DNA of 8,100 bases from JBKPHS01 sp046729975 (GTDB lineage: Bacteria; Actinomycetota; Thermoleophilia; Solirubrobacterales; Thermoleophilaceae): positions 1-8,100 of the forward strand of contig JBKPHS010000052.1 in assembly GCA_046729975.1 (NCBI GenBank), written 5' to 3'. Position 1 is the first letter of the stretch, and each line of letters opens with the position of its first letter. The notes beneath the pieces were generated by a model. That model was not told the DNA's origin. It saw only the letters and a program-made list of their open reading frames with translations, and did not search any database. This document shows positions 1-6,926 of this stretch, piece after piece. Made by a program: the position numbers and the translations under genes.

Positions 1-804
<804 letters not shown>

Positions 805-1017
805 GATGCAGCTCTTTCTCTGTCGGGGGGTCGAGAGGCCGGGTACCCCGGGTCCTTGGTACCTAAATCGGCAGTTCGACGGAGGTGCTGAGTTCCCTCG
901 GTCGCCCTGACCCCTCTGCGGGCCAGTCTAGCAATGGCCCTACGGCGGACTTTGCGCCTCCCGAGGCCGTTAAGCGAGCCTTAAACCGGGGGTCGGGAGC
1001 GGACCTAAAAAGCCCTG
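805..1017 (-). promoter_or_regulatory. Upstream region and putative long leader of clpC
   Basis: These 213 bases separate the YCII gene from clpC and hold no convincing gene. Read on the minus strand there is a TAGACT at 930-925 that fits a TANNNT -10 hexamer, though I see no good -35. If it is used, the clpC mRNA would have a leader of about 110 bases. The region also contains an AT-rich imperfect inverted repeat (969-986; arms GTTAAG and CTTAAAC around a 5-base spacer), which stands out against the GC-rich background. A second pair of arms, GGTACC (842-847 and 858-863), surrounds a 10-base spacer in the putative leader. Actinobacterial clp genes are often controlled by ClgR or by heat-shock repressors, but I cannot match a known operator. 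The promoter call is an inference. Confidence 0.4.
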
Positions 1018-1320
1018 CTAAGCGGGCCCGTTCGGCTCCCCCAGCAGGATCTGCCAGGGCTCGATCTTCGCGATGCGAAGCAGGCCCATCGGAGTCCACG
1101 GATCCTCCTCGAGCCGTGCGTGCACGGCCTCCTCGCTCTCGGCGGCAACAAGCAGCAGGATGGTCAGCCCGTCGCCGAGCGGGCCGCCCACCACGACGAA
1201 GCCGTCGGCCACGAGCCCGTTCATGAACGCGGCGTGCTCGGCCCACCTCTCCTGCTCGGTCATAGGGCGAGAGGGGTCCCAGGAGGCCCCGCGCTCGCGG
1301 GTCACGGCGTAGTGCGCCAC
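1018..1320 (-). CDS. YCII-domain (YciI-like) protein
   Basis: A 100-residue single-domain protein of the YCII family, a ferredoxin-like-fold dimer proposed to be enzymatic through a His-Asp pair; no substrate is established for most members. The sequence shows the family's N-terminal strand (AHYAVTRERG), then WAEHAAFMNGLVADGFVVVGGPL with candidate active-site residues His29 and Asp39. The C-terminal part DPWTPMGLLRIAKIEPWQIL (74-93) is typical of actinobacterial YCII proteins. The GTG start at 1320 is chosen because it preserves the first beta strand; an internal ATG (residue 20) would remove it. No Shine-Dalgarno is visible, but TAACGT ends six bases before the GTG, which suggests a leaderless mRNA. 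The gene reads in the same direction as clpC, 213 bases upstream of it. Confidence 0.85.
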   Translation of the reverse strand: MAHYAVTRERGASWDPSRPMTEQERWAEHAAFMNGLVADGFVVVGGPLGDGLTILLLVAAESEEAVHARLEEDPWTPMGLLRIAKIEPWQILLGEPNGPA

Positions 1321-1391
1321 ACGCGGACGTTAGCCCGACCCCGGCGCGTGGCAGCAATACAGTCGAAAACCAACTCCGCAAAGGAGGAGCG
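1321..1391. promoter_or_regulatory. Compact divergent promoter region (YCII gene / DoxX gene)
   Basis: This 71-base gap lies between two divergent starts. On the minus strand TTGCTG (1357-1352) and TAACGT (1332-1327) are 19 bases apart, and the second element ends six bases before the YCII GTG, the geometry of a leaderless promoter. On the plus strand TACAGT (1358-1363) fits a TANNNT -10 hexamer with only a poor -35 (CCGACC at 1335-1340), leading to a strong Shine-Dalgarno AAAGGAGGA (1380-1388) before the DoxX ATG. The two putative promoters overlap, so they may compete or share a regulator. Hexamers of this degeneracy are common, so this is an inference. Confidence 0.35.
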
Positions 1392-1814
1392 ATGGACGTT
1401 GTATTCCTGATCGGTCGCATCCTGTTCGGCGTGATGTTCATCTACTCGGGCATCGGTGGGCACTTCATGGCCGGCGAGGCGACGAAGGCCTACGCCCGGC
1501 AGGCGGGAGCACCGGCCCCGGAAGCCACCGTGCCCTTTACGGGAGTGGTCATCATCGCCGGTGGGCTCATGGTGATCCTCGGGATCTGGGCCGACCTGGG
1601 CGCCCCGCTGATCGTCGGCTTCCTGTTCCTGACCGCGTTCGTCATCCATCGCTTCTGGAGGATCGCCGACCCTCAGATGCGCCAGATGGACCAGGTCCAC
1701 TTCTTCAAGGACCTCGCGCTACTCGGTGCTGCGCTAGTGATCTTCTACACCTGGAACCAGCTCCAGGGCGACGCCGGGCTATCGATCACGGACCCGCTCT
1801 TCTCCCGTGGCTAA
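1392..1814 (+). CDS. DoxX family integral membrane protein
   Basis: A 140-residue membrane protein resembling the DoxX family, named after the small subunit of an archaeal thiosulfate:quinone oxidoreductase. Most bacterial members have no assigned reaction. Four hydrophobic segments are visible at about residues 3-22, 48-66, 70-88 and 104-121, the usual four-helix layout. The first contains the family-like RILFGVMFIYSGIGGHF. The segment AYARQAGAPAPEATVPFTG after the first helix also matches the DoxX pattern. The ATG start is firm: AAAGGAGGA lies four bases upstream. The last eight bases overlap the GTG of the following SDR-type gene (GTGGCTAA), so the two were probably translated together. 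A redox or membrane-associated role is possible but not shown. Confidence 0.87.
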   Translation: MDVVFLIGRILFGVMFIYSGIGGHFMAGEATKAYARQAGAPAPEATVPFTGVVIIAGGLMVILGIWADLGAPLIVGFLFLTAFVIHRFWRIADPQMRQMDQVHFFKDLALLGAALVIFYTWNQLQGDAGLSITDPLFSRG

Positions 1815-2606
1815 CACCGGGACAGCGCCCGTTCTGGTCACCGGCGGCACGGGCACGCTCGGGCGGCTAGTCGTCGCGCGGCTGCGAGACGCCGGCCGCG
1901 ACGTGCGAGTGCTCAGCCGACGCAGCGGCGGCGCGGCCGAGGGGATCGAGTTCGTGACCGGTGACCTGGACACGGCGAGGGGATCGAGGGCGCGGTGGAC
2001 GGGGTTGAGACGATCGTGCACTGCGCGGGCAGCGCGAAGGGCGACGCGGAGAAGGCCCGGAACCTGGTGCGAGTGGCATCGCCGGCGGGCGCGTCACATC
2101 TGGTGAACATCTCCGTTGTCGGTGCTGACCGGATCCCGATCGTCAGCCGTGTGGACCGAGCGATGTTCGGCTACTTCGGGTCCAAGCTCGCCGCAGAGCG
2201 GGTGGTGGCCGACTCCGGCCTGCCGTTCACGACGCTGCGCGCCACGCAGTTCCACGACCTGATCCTGACGGTGGCACAGCAGCTGGCGAAGCTGCCGGTG
2301 ATACCGGCTCCGGCCGGCTTCCGGGTTCAGCCGGTCGACGCCGGCGACGTGGCGGCCCGGCTCACGGACCTTGCCCTTGGTGAGCCTGCCGGCCTGGTGC
2401 CGGACTTCGGCGGGCCCCGGGTGTACCCCGTGGCCGATCTGCTCCGTGGGTTCCTGCGGGCCACCGACCGCCGCAGACCCATCGTGCCGGTCCCGTTGCC
2501 GGGCAAGGCCGCCCGCGCGTTCCGCGCTGGCGGTGCGCTGGCACCCGAGGAGGCCGTGGGCCAGCGGACCTGGGAAGACTTCCTGACCGAGCGGTTGGGC
2601 TCATAG
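1807..2606 (+). pseudogene. NAD(P)-binding SDR-type (NmrA/atypical short-chain dehydrogenase) gene with a one-base frameshift
   Basis: Two adjacent frames together encode one atypical short-chain dehydrogenase/reductase, a Rossmann-fold NAD(P)H-binding protein. The first frame (from GTG 1807) gives beta strand 1 and the dinucleotide motif TGGTGTLG (residues 12-19) and stays family-like to GDLDT (52-56). Homology then continues in the -1 frame with GEGIEGAVDGVETIVHCAGS. It runs to the stop at 2606 and includes NISVVGAD and a YFGSK motif (Y123, K127 of the rebuilt protein). The 800-base span is one base short of 267 codons. The missing base lies between about 1972 and 1984, either just after GACAC or in the GGGG run at 1979-1982. 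The rebuilt protein of 266 residues is a normal length for the family. The rest shows no other damage, so a recent mutation or a sequencing error are both possible. The start overlaps the DoxX stop, and no separate ribosome site is seen. Confidence 0.85.
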
Positions 2607-2627
2607 CCCGCCGCAGCGGATGATCGC

Positions 2628-2876
2628 CTAGGCGCTGGACTGGGACTTCGGCACAAGCTTCGCGGACCGCTCGAACTCCACCCGGAAATCCTGAGCCACC
2701 CTCATGAGGCTCTCGAGCCTCTCTTCGTCGCTTGCCTCAGAGGAGTACCCGTCCAACTCCACCTCGCTCACCAGCTCGCCAGGCTCGCCCGGCCCGGCGT
2801 CTGGCGGTGCGCCCGGCGAAGCCGCGACTACCCCCCGGACGTTTCCATGGGTGTCGTGGATGACGAAGACCTTCAC
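2628..2876 (-). CDS. Hypothetical protein, 82 residues, second gene of a coupled pair
   Basis: I do not recognise this protein. It starts with a beta-like VKVFVIHDTHGNVRGVVAAS, then a Gly/Pro-rich turn region (PGAPPDAGPGEPGE, 21-34) and another strand-like stretch (LVSEVELDGY). It ends with a charged segment likely to be helical (SDEERLESLMRVAQDFRVEFE, about 49-69). There is no signal peptide or membrane segment, so it is probably cytoplasmic. The GTG start at 2876 overlaps the TGA of the upstream gene as GTGA, with GGAGGG about 11 bases before it. A longer reading to 2918 runs through the end of the upstream gene and is less likely. It ends 21 bases from the convergent SDR-type gene; I see no terminator hairpin in that gap. 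Codon use matches the neighbours. Confidence 0.65.
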   Translation of the reverse strand: MKVFVIHDTHGNVRGVVAASPGAPPDAGPGEPGELVSEVELDGYSSEASDEERLESLMRVAQDFRVEFERSAKLVPKSQSSA

Positions 2877-3169
2877 GGCTCCCTGACCCCTCCGACGACC
2901 ACCTGGACGTTCGCCCAATCGGGCCCGAGGTTCTTGATGGTTGCGACGACCCAGCGGTCTTCACCCGAACGCTTGAGCAGCACCCTGGTCACCTCCAAGG
3001 TCGCGGCAGTCTGGCCGACCGGACTCACGCGGAAGGGAACGGCCGTCACCGCGATGGCGCCGTTCGTCCAAGGCGCCGGACCATACACTCGAGTGAACTC
3101 GGCACCCGGAGCGACCCAGCCGGGCTGGGGCGCGATGTAGTCGTACTTCCAGGCGAAGGGGGAGGCCAT
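2873..3169 (-). CDS. Hypothetical protein, 98 residues, first gene of a coupled pair
   Basis: I do not recognise this protein. It is rich in aromatic residues and alternating hydrophobic stretches (GAIAVTAVPFRVS, ATLEVTRVLLKR, RWVVATIKNLG, WANVQVVVGG), which suggests a small all-beta domain. The phrase VVATIKNLGPDWANVQVVV (75-93) resembles the strand-turn-strand of a beta-sandwich, but no family follows from it. No signal peptide or hydrophobic helix is present. The ATG at 3169 has only a distant GGAGA (about 15 bases upstream), so the start is less certain than the frame. Its TGA overlaps the GTG of the next gene by four bases, which implies translational coupling and a shared role. It is divergent from the GNAT gene across a 209-base gap. 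Confidence 0.65.
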   Translation of the reverse strand: MASPFAWKYDYIAPQPGWVAPGAEFTRVYGPAPWTNGAIAVTAVPFRVSPVGQTAATLEVTRVLLKRSGEDRWVVATIKNLGPDWANVQVVVGGVREP

Positions 3170-3378
3170 CTCGCGTCGCGAGTATCTCCGCCCGGAAGGC
3201 GCGAGTCAACCGGCGCACTTCGTCGCGGTGGTGCTAGCTCCCGGGGCACGACACCGGCTAGCTCGGTGGAGAGACCGCCCTCCAGCACCGGATGATGCCC
3301 TCATGACCAACTCGACCAGGGCATAGCCGCCGACGGGCCGGCCCCGGAACCTCGCCGAGACACGCAAGGAGGACCACC
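3170..3378. promoter_or_regulatory. Divergent intergenic region with two inverted repeats
   Basis: This 209-base gap separates the minus-strand hypothetical pair from the plus-strand GNAT gene. It contains a bulged inverted repeat at 3233-3262 (GCTAG-ctc-CCGG against CCGGCTAGC, nine paired bases, 9-base loop) and a perfect 7-base inverted repeat (ATGCCCT 3295-3301 and AGGGCAT 3318-3324, 16-base spacer). A seven-residue ORF (3303-3326) overlaps the second repeat. The GNAT ribosome site AAGGAGGA (3366-3373) sits at the plus-strand end. No clear -10/-35 pair was found on either strand, so the actual promoters are unplaced. Confidence 0.4.
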
Positions 3379-3996
3379 ATGGCCATCACAACGCACACCG
3401 CAGACGCCACTCAGATCGGCAAGGCGACTGCCGGCGACGTTCCGGGGATCGCGAGCACCCTCGCGCGGGCATTCTTCGAGGACCCGGTGTTCCGTTGGGC
3501 GTACCCCAACGACGATCGGCGACGGGAGGTTCTTCCGGGCATCTTCACGCCGTTCGCCGAGGCGTTCCAGCGACACGACGAGACCTACGTAGCCGACCAC
3601 ATCGGCGGCACCGCGCTGTGGGCGCCGCCCGGACAGGCGCCGGTCGACGACGAGCACGCCGACGAGTTCAACCAGCGCCTCGAGCGCGCGGCGGGGGCGG
3701 ACGGAGAGCGCATGTTCGAGGTCGCCGAGCTGATCGACGAGCATCACCCTCACGGCTCCTACTACTACCTGCAGCTCCTGGCGGTGGAGCCTGACAGCCA
3801 GGGCCGGGGCATCGGCTCCGCGCTGCTCGAGCACATGCTCGAGCGCTGCGACCGGGAGGGCGCGCGCGCCTACCTCGACGCCACGAGCCCACGCAACAAG
3901 AGGCTCTACGAGCGGCACGGCTTCCGTGCCACCGGCCAGTTTGCCCCCGACGGCGGCCCACCGCTCTGGGCGATGTGGCGCGAGCCCAATCGCTGA
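3379..3996 (+). CDS. GNAT family N-acetyltransferase
   Basis: A 205-residue protein of the GCN5-related acetyltransferase fold, which moves an acetyl group from acetyl-CoA to an amine; the substrate is unknown. The N-terminal helix region ARAFFEDPVFRWAYP (29-43) is typical of members that act on small molecules. Motif A is clear: LQLLAVEPDSQGRGIGSALL (131-150) with the pyrophosphate-binding QGRGIG at 141-146. Motif B appears as NKRLYERHGF (173-182). The start is well supported by AAGGAGGA five bases before the ATG. The stop is 25 bases from the SnoaL-like start, so the two probably share an mRNA. Family relatives include toxin-resistance and antibiotic-modifying acetyltransferases, but nothing here supports a specific choice. 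Confidence 0.9.
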   Translation: MAITTHTADATQIGKATAGDVPGIASTLARAFFEDPVFRWAYPNDDRRREVLPGIFTPFAEAFQRHDETYVADHIGGTALWAPPGQAPVDDEHADEFNQRLERAAGADGERMFEVAELIDEHHPHGSYYYLQLLAVEPDSQGRGIGSALLEHMLERCDREGARAYLDATSPRNKRLYERHGFRATGQFAPDGGPPLWAMWREPNR

Positions 3997-4021
3997 TCGT
4001 CTGGTCTCGCTGAGGCAGCCG

Positions 4022-4432
4022 ATGTCGCGCGCGAACGTGGAGACCATCCGCCAAGCCCTGGACGCCGTCAATCGAGGCGACAGGGCTGCCTGGCTGGCGC
4101 TGTGTGACCCAGCGTTGCTAAACGTTCCCTCCCGGGACTGGCCGGAGTCCGACCCGATCCAGGGTCGCGAAGCCGTCTGGGATTTCTTCGCCGAGACGAA
4201 CGAGCAATGGGAAGACATCGCCTATGCGTTCGGCGAGCTCATCGATGCCGGGAACGACAAGATCGCGGCGTGGGTTAGAGCCGAGATGCGGGGTAAGTCG
4301 AGCGGGGCGGGTGTCCCCTGGAGCTTCTGGCAAGTAGTCACGTTCCGCGACGGGAAGGCGCTACGTTTCGAATGGTTCACCGACCGAGCCGAGGCTCTCA
4401 AGGCCGCGGGGTTGGGCGAGCAGCCGGGCTAG
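4022..4432 (+). CDS. SnoaL-like / NTF2-fold protein
   Basis: A 136-residue protein with the cone-shaped alpha+beta NTF2-like fold of the SnoaL family, which includes polyketide cyclases, isomerases and many proteins of unknown reaction. The opening SRANVETIRQALDAVNRGD (2-20) is the common SnoaL-like start. It is followed by the helix ending GREAVWDFFAE (48-58) and the late strands WQVVTFRDGKALRFEWFTDRAEAL (103-126). The ATG at 4022 was chosen over upstream in-frame starts because it gives this start precisely, and the longer versions run through the end of the GNAT gene. A weak GAGG lies upstream. Its stop overlaps the ribosome site AGGAG of the next gene, so translation is likely coupled. 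The catalytic residues cannot be assigned. Confidence 0.85.
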   Translation: MSRANVETIRQALDAVNRGDRAAWLALCDPALLNVPSRDWPESDPIQGREAVWDFFAETNEQWEDIAYAFGELIDAGNDKIAAWVRAEMRGKSSGAGVPWSFWQVVTFRDGKALRFEWFTDRAEALKAAGLGEQPG

Positions 4433-4445
4433 GAGAACGCCTGCT

Positions 4446-4904
4446 GTGCAACTCGTCGACGGCGCTCACCACATCACCTTCCTCACCGAGGACATGGATC
4501 GCCTCCTCGCCTTCTACGTGCGCGTATTCGACGCCGAGGTAACGCTCGACATGAGCGAGGAGGGGGTGCGTCACGCCTTCCTCAAGGTCGGCCCGACGAC
4601 CGTTCTGCACCCGTTCCAGATGCTCGAGGGACCGGGTCCGCCCGCACCGGCCCCGATGTTCAGCCGCGGCCGTCTCGACCATTTCGCCCTGCTGGCGCCT
4701 TCGGAGGAAGCGTTCAGGCAACTGCGCCGCCGCATCGAGGCGGAGGATGCGGCCGACGGCGAAGTCCGTGACATGAGAAGCCTCTGGATCATGGGGTACT
4801 TCGACCCTGACGGAGCGGCGCACGAAGTGATCCTTCAGCGGCCGGGCTTCGCAGACTCCGACATGCTCGAACGCGCGGCCTGGACCACCGTGACGCTGGA
4901 GTAG
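4446..4904 (+). CDS. VOC family (glyoxalase/bleomycin-resistance/dioxygenase) protein
   Basis: A 152-residue protein of the vicinal oxygen chelate superfamily, built from paired beta-alpha-beta-beta-beta modules around a metal site. The first module opens with GAHHITFLTEDMDRLLAFYVRVF (6-28). The second opens with GRLDHFALLAPSEEAFRQLRRR (75-96) and closes with YFDPDGAAHEVIL (118-130). Probable metal ligands are His9, His79 and Glu127; the fourth position is near His55/Gln58 and is unclear, so activity should not be assumed. The GTG start at 4446 puts the first strand at the N-terminus and is preceded by AGGAG (4431-4435) ten bases away, a slightly long spacing. It is third in a tight row with the GNAT and SnoaL-like genes. 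Confidence 0.88.
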   Translation: MQLVDGAHHITFLTEDMDRLLAFYVRVFDAEVTLDMSEEGVRHAFLKVGPTTVLHPFQMLEGPGPPAPAPMFSRGRLDHFALLAPSEEAFRQLRRRIEAEDAADGEVRDMRSLWIMGYFDPDGAAHEVILQRPGFADSDMLERAAWTTVTLE

Positions 4905-4994
4905 CCGCACCGACGAGGCGCGCGGAGAGCTCACGGCGCCGGCGGCTCGGGCGACGTAGAGTCTGGAAGCACCCATCCACGAAGGGGGCCCGGC

Positions 4995-6278
4995 ATGCGC
5001 TTTGAAGGACCGGCCAACGAACAGGCTTACTTCGAAACGCGCGAAGAGCAGCTCCTTAAGTCGCTTGAGCGCTCCGGAATCTCGCGGCGCCAGCTCCTGA
5101 AGCTCGGTATGGCCGGCGCGATCGCCGTTTCCGGCATGGGGCGGCTGGTTCACACGGCCGTGGCGCGAGCCGCCTCCCCGATCGTCAAGCCGCTTCCGGC
5201 CGAGTGGTTCTACAACTACGGCTCGAACGCCGAGATGCGCTGGGACTCGTTCCACCGCCTCGGATACACGATCCCGAACGAGCGCTTCTTCGTCCGCGAT
5301 CACACTGCCACACCGATCATCGATGGGACGACGTGGCGACTGCGGGTGTTCGGCACCGGCTTGCGCGACCAACCCGACATCGACCACCCCGTCGAACTCG
5401 ACTACGAGACGCTCCGCTCGCTGCCCTCGCGAGAGGCCACGTCCTTCGTCGAGTGCGCCGGAAATGGTCGCAGCTTCTTCGCGACCCAGCAGGGCACACC
5501 GGCCACCGGCACGCCGTGGATGCTGGGCGCCATCGGGGTGGCGCGCTGGCGTGGGGCGCCGCTATCGGAGGTGCTCGAGCGCGCCGGAATCACGGCTCGC
5601 GCGATCGATGTGATGCCGCAGGGCCTCGATCCGACGGTGGTATCGAACGGCGTCGATACCGGGCACGTGCGACGCCCCCTTCCTGTGGAGAAGGCGCTCG
5701 ACGATGTCCTGCTCGCCTACGAAATGAACGGCGAGCCGCTACCGCCTGACCACGGCTTCCCGGTGCGGCTGCTCGTGCCCGGCTGGGTCGGGATCGCCAG
5801 CGTCAAGTGGGTCGGTCAGCTCGAGGTCTCTCAACAGCCCCTCTTCTCGCCGTGGAACACTACCTCCTACCGCCTCACCGGGCCGAGCTATCCGCCGGAC
5901 GAGCCGCCGCTAACCGAGCAGGCCGTGAAGAGCGCCTTTGAGCTCGCCTGGAACGCGAACCTTCGCGCCGGCCGCTCGCACCGGCTCAGTGGGCGCTCCT
6001 GGTCCGGCCACGCTGCGATCCGGAGGGTGGAAGTCAGCACGGACGGCGGCGCCACCTGGCAGCGCGCACACCTCCACGGGCCGAACTTGCCGCGCGCATG
6101 GGTCCGCTGGCACTTCCACTGGCACCAGCCGGCCGCCGGCCAGTACGAGCTGCTAGCCCGTGCAACGGACCAGCGAGGCTTCACCCAGCCGGACAGCGTG
6201 CCGTTCAACGACGGCGGCTACTTATTCTGGGCGGTCGTCAGGCACCCAGTGACCGTCGGACCCCCGAGTCATCGCTAG
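4995..6278 (+). CDS. Tat-exported sulfite oxidase-type molybdopterin oxidoreductase
   Basis: A 427-residue molybdenum-cofactor enzyme of the sulfite oxidase family, which oxidises sulfite to sulfate and passes electrons to a cytochrome. A twin-arginine signal is visible: SRRQLLKLG (30-38), a hydrophobic stretch (39-49) and a plausible cleavage near VARA-AS (57-61), so it should fold with cofactor and be exported. The catalytic domain starts near FHRLGYTIPNERFFVRDHTA (86-105) and contains FVECAGNGRSFF (151-162), where Cys154 is the expected molybdenum ligand. The dimerisation domain (about 285-420) carries the Ig-like pattern VEVSTDGGATW (345-355). No heme domain is present, so it resembles the heme-free SorA/SoxC/SorT type. 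The ATG has GAAGGGGG (4981-4988) six bases upstream. No cytochrome or molybdopterin genes are in the window. A reductase role on other oxyanions cannot be excluded. Confidence 0.92.
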   Translation: MRFEGPANEQAYFETREEQLLKSLERSGISRRQLLKLGMAGAIAVSGMGRLVHTAVARAASPIVKPLPAEWFYNYGSNAEMRWDSFHRLGYTIPNERFFVRDHTATPIIDGTTWRLRVFGTGLRDQPDIDHPVELDYETLRSLPSREATSFVECAGNGRSFFATQQGTPATGTPWMLGAIGVARWRGAPLSEVLERAGITARAIDVMPQGLDPTVVSNGVDTGHVRRPLPVEKALDDVLLAYEMNGEPLPPDHGFPVRLLVPGWVGIASVKWVGQLEVSQQPLFSPWNTTSYRLTGPSYPPDEPPLTEQAVKSAFELAWNANLRAGRSHRLSGRSWSGHAAIRRVEVSTDGGATWQRAHLHGPNLPRAWVRWHFHWHQPAAGQYELLARATDQRGFTQPDSVPFNDGGYLFWAVVRHPVTVGPPSHR

Positions 6279-6296
6279 GAGCCGCGCTACAACGAC

Positions 6297-6860
6297 CTAG
6301 CTCTCCGGCTCGCCCGGGTGCAGCATCGGGTGCTCGAGCCCGTGCTCCTCGCACAACCGCGGCACGCTGTCGGGCTGGAACTCAATCCCGTAGCGGACTC
6401 CCAGCTCCCCGAGCTGCGCCGGGTCGGGCTCCGGGGCCTCCACGATGGCCCCGAGCTCATCAAAGAAATGCTCGAAGCCGCCCGGCGAGATGATCTCCAG
6501 GATCCGGCAGGGCTCGTCGCCGGCGTTCCAGAAGGTGTGCCACTGGTCGCGCGGCTTGAACGCGAAGTCCCCGACCTCGGCGTAGACCAGGTCGTCGCCG
6601 AGAAGCGCGCCCATACGCCCCTCGAGCACGAAGCTGTACTCGTCTTCACGGGAGTGCTTGTGGATCGGGGCCGCCAGGCGTCGGGGCGGCATCGGATGCT
6701 CGACGAGCGAGAAGCCTCCACCCGTCTCCTCGGTCCAAGCCATCATCCGGGCGCCGATCGATCCCAGATCGACCGACTTGCCGCCGTCGGGTCCGATGAT
6801 TCGCGGCCCCTGCGAGGCATCGAATCGCTTCAGGTCGGTCGTCCGCGAGCCGGCTTCCAT
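6297..6860 (-). CDS. Cupin domain protein
   Basis: A 187-residue protein with one cupin beta-barrel. Cupin motif 1 is complete: His67, His69, Glu74 and Gly81 in PIHKHSREDEYSFVLEG. Motif 2 is GDFAFKPRDQWHTFWN (97-112), with His108 completing a likely 3-His/1-Glu metal site and Asp105 where many cupins have Gly. The N-terminal 40 residues and the C-terminal tail (about 130-187, with Glu/Pro-rich parts) lie outside the barrel; the tail GELGVRYGIEFQPDSVPRL is typical of actinobacterial proteins of this type. The reaction may be a dioxygenase, isomerase or binding function and cannot be told. The ATG is firm, with AAGGAGAG (6873-6866) five bases upstream. It converges on the molybdoenzyme gene, leaving 18 bases with no visible terminator. 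Confidence 0.88.
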   Translation of the reverse strand: MEAGSRTTDLKRFDASQGPRIIGPDGGKSVDLGSIGARMMAWTEETGGGFSLVEHPMPPRRLAAPIHKHSREDEYSFVLEGRMGALLGDDLVYAEVGDFAFKPRDQWHTFWNAGDEPCRILEIISPGGFEHFFDELGAIVEAPEPDPAQLGELGVRYGIEFQPDSVPRLCEEHGLEHPMLHPGEPES

Positions 6861-6926
6861 GTGCTCTCTCCTTACTGGATGAACAAGTGTGTGTGGCGAA
6901 CGTACCCGAGCCCGCGGCGTCGCGCT

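Noticed and set aside
863..1441. A 192-codon minus-strand frame spanning the YCII gene and both flanking gaps.
   Set aside because: It is a different frame from the well-supported YCII gene and its product is Arg/Ala-rich with no domain pattern.
3301..4218. A 305-codon open frame on the minus strand.
   Set aside because: It is antisense to the GNAT and SnoaL-like genes; the sense frames carry motif A and the SnoaL-type start, and this frame has no family features.
4398..5387. A 329-codon open frame on the minus strand.
   Set aside because: It is antisense to the VOC gene and the start of the molybdoenzyme gene, whose motifs are unmistakable, and its product has no recognisable domain.
6279..6296. 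Possible bidirectional terminator between the convergent molybdoenzyme and cupin genes.
   Set aside because: The gap is only 18 bases and shows no inverted repeat or T-run.
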